This document shows positions 41,297-44,625 of a stretch of 44,625 nt of DNA, one piece after another; position 1 is the stretch's first letter, and each line of letters begins with the position of its first letter. Under the pieces are notes generated by a model. That model saw only the letters and a program-made list of their open reading frames with translations. It was not told the origin of the DNA and did no database searches. The stretch is taken from positions 1 to 44,625 of the forward strand of contig CALXWT010000007.1 of assembly GCA_944392445.1 (NCBI GenBank), given 5' to 3'. The DNA is from an uncultured Clostridia bacterium. Its GTDB lineage: Bacteria > Bacillota > Clostridia > TANB77 > CAG-508. Made by a program: the position numbers and the translations under genes.

Positions 41297-41944
41297 TCAA
41301 TTTTCTTCTAATGCTATGTTTTCAATGCTTATAATATTACTGTTAGTGTCAACAAGCAGTTTAAATATTTCTGGAGCATTAAACTTTCTATCAATAACTA
41401 CTTTATTTTTAAAGCTTAAGCATTTATGCTTATCTTCTCTTATATATTCTAGTTTACACCATTTCATTAATAAAAACGTCATAGATGCACCATGAGTAAA
41501 TATAACTATCTTCTTGCCTTTATTATTATTAACTGCATTTAAAAAGCCCTCTAACATTCTATCAGTTACTTCTTTTCTAGATTCTCCTTCTATGTTTTTT
41601 ATATTTTCGTCATAATATTGTTTTATATACATTAGTTCATCTTCTTGTTGTATTCCTAATTTTCTTTCATTAAATCTATCATCAATATGTATTACTAAAC
41701 TTTTTCTTTCAGCTAAATATTTGGCAGTTTGTATTGCTCTTGCATAATTACTAGAAAAAATTACATCTATGTCTTCAAATTCTTTTAGCTTGCTAAGTTT
41801 TTCTGCTTTCTTTTCTCCTTCAATGCTAAGAATAATTTTTTCTCTTCTTGTTTGATAGTATTCACTATTATTGGAATTATCTAATAATTTATTATCTATT
41901 TTTTCAGAATGTCTAATTAAATATACAGTTGTTAGTGTATCCAT
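41297..41944 (-). CDS. Histidine phosphatase family protein
   Basis: 215 aa. Phosphoglycerate mutase-like fold with the catalytic YLIRHSEK (R-H, the third residue being Ser rather than Gly), FSSNYARAIQTAKYLAER and a second His in FTHGASM. Members remove phosphates from small molecules or proteins; the substrate is unknown. The start is the ATG after GGAGG; the longer frame would start 16 residues earlier without a ribosome site. Confidence 0.85.
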   Translation of the reverse strand: MDTLTTVYLIRHSEKIDNKLLDNSNNSEYYQTRREKIILSIEGEKKAEKLSKLKEFEDIDVIFSSNYARAIQTAKYLAERKSLVIHIDDRFNERKLGIQQEDELMYIKQYYDENIKNIEGESRKEVTDRMLEGFLNAVNNNKGKKIVIFTHGASMTFLLMKWCKLEYIREDKHKCLSFKNKVVIDRKFNAPEIFKLLVDTNSNIISIENIALEEN

Positions 41945-42034
41945 TTTTACCTCCACTATACCGATTTTGTAGTTTTGAGAAACAATTATCAAATAATTAT
42001 TTTTACATTTAATACGGATGTCGGAATTTAATGG

Positions 42035-42607
42035 TTATTTATTCATAAATTTCATTCCACTATTCCAAGCCTGACCTACTTTTTCTCCTATTTTGTAATA
42101 TCCATTTTGGAATTGGTCAAATACAAATGCATTTAATTTAGTTGGTTCAACTTTTCCTTTTTCATCTAATACTTTCTCATCTGCTAGAACGTTTACAATC
42201 TCTCCAATTACTCTAAATCCAAATTCATCATTTTGTATTTTAGCCACTTTGCATTCTAGTGTTATAGGGTATTCTTCTATTATAGGTGCATCAACTCTAG
42301 TGCTTTTTACTGCGTGCATATTTGTTCTTTCGAATTTATCTTCCATTTTATTGCCTGAAGCAGTTCCGAAGAAATCTGACTCTTCAAGATGTTCTACATC
42401 TGCTACACTAATTGTAAATGCTCCTCTTTTCTTAATATTTTCTGATGTTTTATGAGATTCTGTGATATTTAAAGCCACCTTATTATCATCACAAATTCCT
42501 CCCCAAGCCATATTCATTACATCTACTTTGTCATTATCTCCATAAGTAGCAATCATTAAAACTGGCATTGGAAATAAAAATGGGTGTACGCCTAAATCTT
42601 TTTTCAT
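42035..42607 (-). CDS. Flavin reductase-like, FMN-binding split-barrel protein
   Basis: 190 aa. PMPVLMIATYGDNDKVDVMN start of the split barrel, AWGGICDDNKVALNITESHK with the FMN-binding region and a GAFTISVADVEH segment are typical of the flavoredoxin/flavin reductase family. The start follows AAGGAG; a frame running 22 residues further upstream lacks a ribosome site. It probably binds FMN and passes electrons to an unknown acceptor. Confidence 0.85.
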   Translation of the reverse strand: MKKDLGVHPFLFPMPVLMIATYGDNDKVDVMNMAWGGICDDNKVALNITESHKTSENIKKRGAFTISVADVEHLEESDFFGTASGNKMEDKFERTNMHAVKSTRVDAPIIEEYPITLECKVAKIQNDEFGFRVIGEIVNVLADEKVLDEKGKVEPTKLNAFVFDQFQNGYYKIGEKVGQAWNSGMKFMNK

Positions 42608-42691
42608 AATATCATATCTCCTTATATAAATAAATTTAGGTTTTTGAAAGGTTATACCTATAAACCATTCCACAGAAAGTTTATATCTATA

Positions 42692-43342
42692 TTAGAAATT
42701 TGTCAACTTGATTTTTACTCCAATTAAGCTTATTAAATCCACTGCTTGAAGCTCATTTATTATTGCTCCTTTTATATCATCAAGTGAAATTACTATACCC
42801 TCTATGTTTGAATTTGATATGTCTATTCCCTTTAGACTTGTTTTAAAGAACTGTGCCTGCGTTAAATCTGCCTGCTCAAAAATAATGTTTTTTAACTTAT
42901 TTTCTTGAAAACTACTATTTCTAAGCCCTGCATTGTTAAATATAACATTTTCAATACTTGCCATTGATAAATTGATATAGTTCATATTTGTTTCTGTAAA
43001 ACTAACATTGTAAATCCTACTATCTATAAAATTGCACCCCGTTAATTTGCAATTATTGAATTCACATCTTATAAAACTGCAACCTTCAAATGAAGTATTT
43101 GAAAAGTTACAATTTTTAAATTCTACATCAATAAAGCTATTTTTTTCTAAGTTGCTACTTATTATATCTGTATAGCTTATTATTGATTTTTCTATAGTTA
43201 TATCGTTTAATTCTATGTTTTCCGTTCTATATTCTTCTAATTCTATATTACTTATTTCATCACTTTTGCTTGTTTCTTCTAACAAATTGTTGATTTTATT
43301 TAATGTGTTAAAAAGGATTTTTTGTGGTTTTAATATTTTCAT
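42692..43342 (-). CDS. Pentapeptide repeat protein
   Basis: 216 aa. After an N-terminal 65-residue region comes a right-handed quadrilateral beta-helix of A(D/N)LxX-like repeats: FKNCNFSNTSFEGCSFIRCE, FNNCKLTGCNFIDSRIYNVS and so on, with recurrent Phe/Leu at the centre position. Some such proteins mimic DNA and protect gyrase from quinolones, but most have no known function and no gyrase-linked motif is visible. The start follows AGGAG. Confidence 0.87.
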   Translation of the reverse strand: MKILKPQKILFNTLNKINNLLEETSKSDEISNIELEEYRTENIELNDITIEKSIISYTDIISSNLEKNSFIDVEFKNCNFSNTSFEGCSFIRCEFNNCKLTGCNFIDSRIYNVSFTETNMNYINLSMASIENVIFNNAGLRNSSFQENKLKNIIFEQADLTQAQFFKTSLKGIDISNSNIEGIVISLDDIKGAIINELQAVDLISLIGVKIKLTNF

Positions 43343-43459
43343 ATTTTCTCCTATTTTGTTCATATATTCATCATCTTTTTTATTGATAAGTATTATATTA
43401 CGTTTTTATATAAATTGCAATAGGATTGCGAAAATTTGTTCTGTTTTGGAAAAATATTT

Positions 43460-43498
43460 GTTACTGTTCAGTGTAGAAAATAAGAAATGAACAGTAAC
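43460..43498. other. Hairpin in the gap upstream of the pentapeptide gene
   Basis: GTTACTGTTCA pairs perfectly with TGAACAGTAAC around a 17-base loop. It lies directly beside the dinD remnant, followed on the plus side by a T-rich stretch. It may be an old terminator. Confidence 0.4.
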
Positions 43499-43509
43499 TT
43501 TATTTCGCT

Positions 43510-43644
43510 TTAAAATCTTTTTGCACCTGAACCTATTTCCACCATTTTGTTGTTAACAACAAAATGGTCAAAATCATTTATTCCAGTGTTTTGACAAGCT
43601 TCTCTTGTTTTTTCAATACTGTAATTTTTTCTCTTTTTTACATC
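43510..43644 (-). pseudogene. Remnant of a DinD / Bro-N domain gene
   Basis: A 44-codon open stretch without a start codon reads SIEKTREACQNTGIND, then DHFVVNNKMVEIGSGAKR, then stop. In DinD (DNA damage-inducible protein D) I recall a matching segment ending DHFxxxxKMVEIGSGAKRE. Both ends are missing: a stop lies before it, and after AKR there are nine extra bases including a stop, after which Glu-Ile-Lys (the expected next residues) can be read. It looks like the decayed core of a lost gene. Confidence 0.6.
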
Positions 43645-43714
43645 TTAAATAGACATAATGGTATATTTCTAAATATAAAATTGCAAAATAATTTTATAAA
43701 TATACAAACCTTTG

Positions 43715-43743
43715 TTTACTTATAGTTTATATTGTGTTATACT
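43715..43743 (+). promoter_or_regulatory. Promoter of the PemK/MazF-like gene
   Basis: Plus strand TTTACT, 17-bp spacer, TATACT, about 22 bases upstream of the start codon, giving a very short leader. Confidence 0.5.
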
Positions 43744-43765
43744 TTAAAGAGCGAGGTGATAATTT

Positions 43766-44251
43766 ATGAATGCTGAAATTCACAATAATATTGAGGAAAC
43801 TGAAAATATATTAAATAGTATCAATAATTCTGATGCTATTCAGTCTTCTGAATGGACTAAAGAAAAAGCTAATTTAAGATACAATGGAAAACTTCCTAAA
43901 TTTCCAATATATAATAATTTTATTTACTGGTGTAATCTTGGAATAAATATCGGAAGTGAGCAAAATAAATTAAGACCTGTTTTAATATTAAAAACTTCTA
44001 AAAATTCTCCTATATGTACTATTCTTCCACTAACAACCAAAAGATTAGAAGATGACTTGTGGTTTCATATTGATTTAGAAGAAATCGACTCTACTGTTTT
44101 AGTTGAACAATTAAAAGTTGTTAGCAAAATAAGAATTATAGATCCATATAGAAAAAAAGGAAAATTAGTTACTATTTCACAAAATGACTGGGACAAGATT
44201 AATTCACAAGTTGAAAGTTTATATAGGTTAAGACCACTAAAAAACGAATAA
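43766..44251 (+). CDS. PemK/MazF-like toxin with N-terminal extension
   Basis: 161 aa. Residues about 50-160 form the toxin fold: YWCNLGINIGSEQNKLRPVL (the conserved G-S-E-x-x-K-x-R-P-x-[LV]), then ICTILPLTTK and LVEQLKVVSKIRIIDP. The N-terminal 48 residues are a polar helical extension (EIHNNIEETENILNSINNSD) not found in typical MazF. MazF enzymes cut mRNA at short motifs. No antitoxin gene is adjacent; the extension may carry one function of an antitoxin or the partner may be elsewhere. GCGAGGTG precedes the ATG. Confidence 0.8.
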   Translation: MNAEIHNNIEETENILNSINNSDAIQSSEWTKEKANLRYNGKLPKFPIYNNFIYWCNLGINIGSEQNKLRPVLILKTSKNSPICTILPLTTKRLEDDLWFHIDLEEIDSTVLVEQLKVVSKIRIIDPYRKKGKLVTISQNDWDKINSQVESLYRLRPLKNE

Positions 44252-44308
44252 AATTCTGAATTTTGCTTGACTTTCTGCCATGAAATAGTTTATAATTAAA
44301 TTAATAAA

Positions 44309-44439
44309 ACATTAGTGTCCGTTCTGAAAAGAACGTAATCATTATAATCCGATAGCTCAAAAGGCTATCGTTTTTTATGCATATAATTTTAAAATTTTTA
44401 TATACTATTACTACATTAGTGTCCATAGCTTCTATGCTA
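44309..44439 (+). repeat. Duplicated ACATTAGTGTCC motifs, each followed by a small hairpin
   Basis: ACATTAGTGTCC occurs at 44309-44320 and again at 44413-44424. The first is followed by GTTCT-GAAA-AGAAC, the second by ATAGC-TTCT-ATGCTAT. A terminator lies between them. The paired arrangement hints at a small structured RNA or a duplicated regulatory site downstream of the toxin gene. Confidence 0.4.
44350..44376 (+). terminator. Terminator downstream of the PemK/MazF-like gene
   Basis: CGATAGC pairs with GCTATCG around a 7-base loop and is followed by TTTTTT: a classical intrinsic terminator on the plus strand, about 100 bases beyond the toxin stop. Confidence 0.8.
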
Positions 44440-44499
44440 TGTTAGTCATTAATATAGGGAAAATCTGAAATATTGATTTTCTCCTTTTTAGATAAAAAA

Positions 44500-44523
44500 A
44501 ATCAATCATTTTACTGATTGATT
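44500..44523 (-). terminator. Terminator of tRNA-Leu
   Basis: AATCAATCA pairs with TGATTGATT around a 6-base loop, followed on the minus strand by a run of T, 27 bases beyond the tRNA 3' end. Confidence 0.85.
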
Positions 44524-44550
44524 TTGTATTTATTTGCTCTATTGTATTAT

Positions 44551-44625
44551 TGGTGCGGATGAAGGGACTCGAACCCCCACGCCGTTGGCACTGGTTCCTA
44601 AGACCAGCGCGTCTGCCAGTTCCGC
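44551..44625 (-). tRNA. tRNA-Leu (UAG anticodon), 5' end outside window
   Basis: On the minus strand the D-arm sequence (AACTGGCAGACGCGCTGG), the anticodon stem CTGGT/ACCAG with loop CTTAGGA (anticodon UAG, reading CUA/CUG-type Leu codons), a class II variable arm (GCC-AAC-GGC), T-arm GGGGGTTCGAGTCCC and a 3' CATCCGC stem with encoded CCA are all visible. About nine bases of the 5' acceptor strand lie beyond the window end. Confidence 0.9.

Noticed and set aside
43541..43568. 28-base perfect palindrome as a regulatory operator
   Set aside because: It lies inside the coding remnant of dinD, where it encodes HFVVNNKMV, so it need not be a site.

Overview
The window is AT-rich DNA with short intergenic gaps, strong AGGAGG ribosome sites and consensus sigma-A promoters. 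Its gene content (spoVS, gerW/ytfJ, a dacF-type carboxypeptidase, a flavodiiron protein, an L31 with zinc cysteines, recA-recX) points to an anaerobic, endospore-forming Clostridia-type Firmicute, perhaps gut-associated. I cannot name a genus. Most genes lie on the minus strand.

Layout. 1-1150: end of a conserved housekeeping block (pgsA start, a DUF5665 protein, rpmE, a 52-aa membrane peptide). 1265-4843: an accessory island with visibly higher GC than its surroundings, carrying a phospholipase-C-like protein, a 652-aa modular membrane protein and a 68-aa protein, each with its own strong promoter. 5118-7953: a putative lipid/ester operon (alpha/beta hydrolase, condensation-fold acetyltransferase, DUF6320 membrane protein). 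8170-14572: AAA/PD-(D/E)XK protein, VanW protein, GT39-like glycosyltransferase, DacF, prepilin-like protein. 14833-22471: a conserved block (gerW, DUF2953, scpA, recX, recA, an orphan peptide-binding protein, spoVS, ymdB). 22583-32462: Fic toxin with VbhA-like antitoxin, flavodiiron protein, an ABC-2 exporter with two paralogous permeases, ZIP transporter, ABC-F protein, metK. 33091-38315: two-component system, membrane-anchored Ig-like protein, and a frameshifted ECF sigma factor whose conserved frame continues into a two-helix membrane tail. 38363-43342: Ogt, SDR, a frameshifted NUDIX gene, cupin, histidine phosphatase, flavin reductase, pentapeptide protein. The end holds a dinD remnant, an orphan PemK/MazF toxin and a partial tRNA-Leu(UAG).

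The most unusual feature is a set of non-coding hairpin elements in intergenic gaps, mostly just after stop codons. Family 1 has five full copies and one half copy; family 2 has two copies. Each copy has a conserved core at the tip of a long stem whose two arms match each other but differ, wholly or partly, between loci. The short stems inside the cores also covary between copies. This suggests a mobile or repeatedly deposited structured RNA or ssDNA element that depends on hairpin folding, perhaps landing on terminator stems. No transposase is present in the window.
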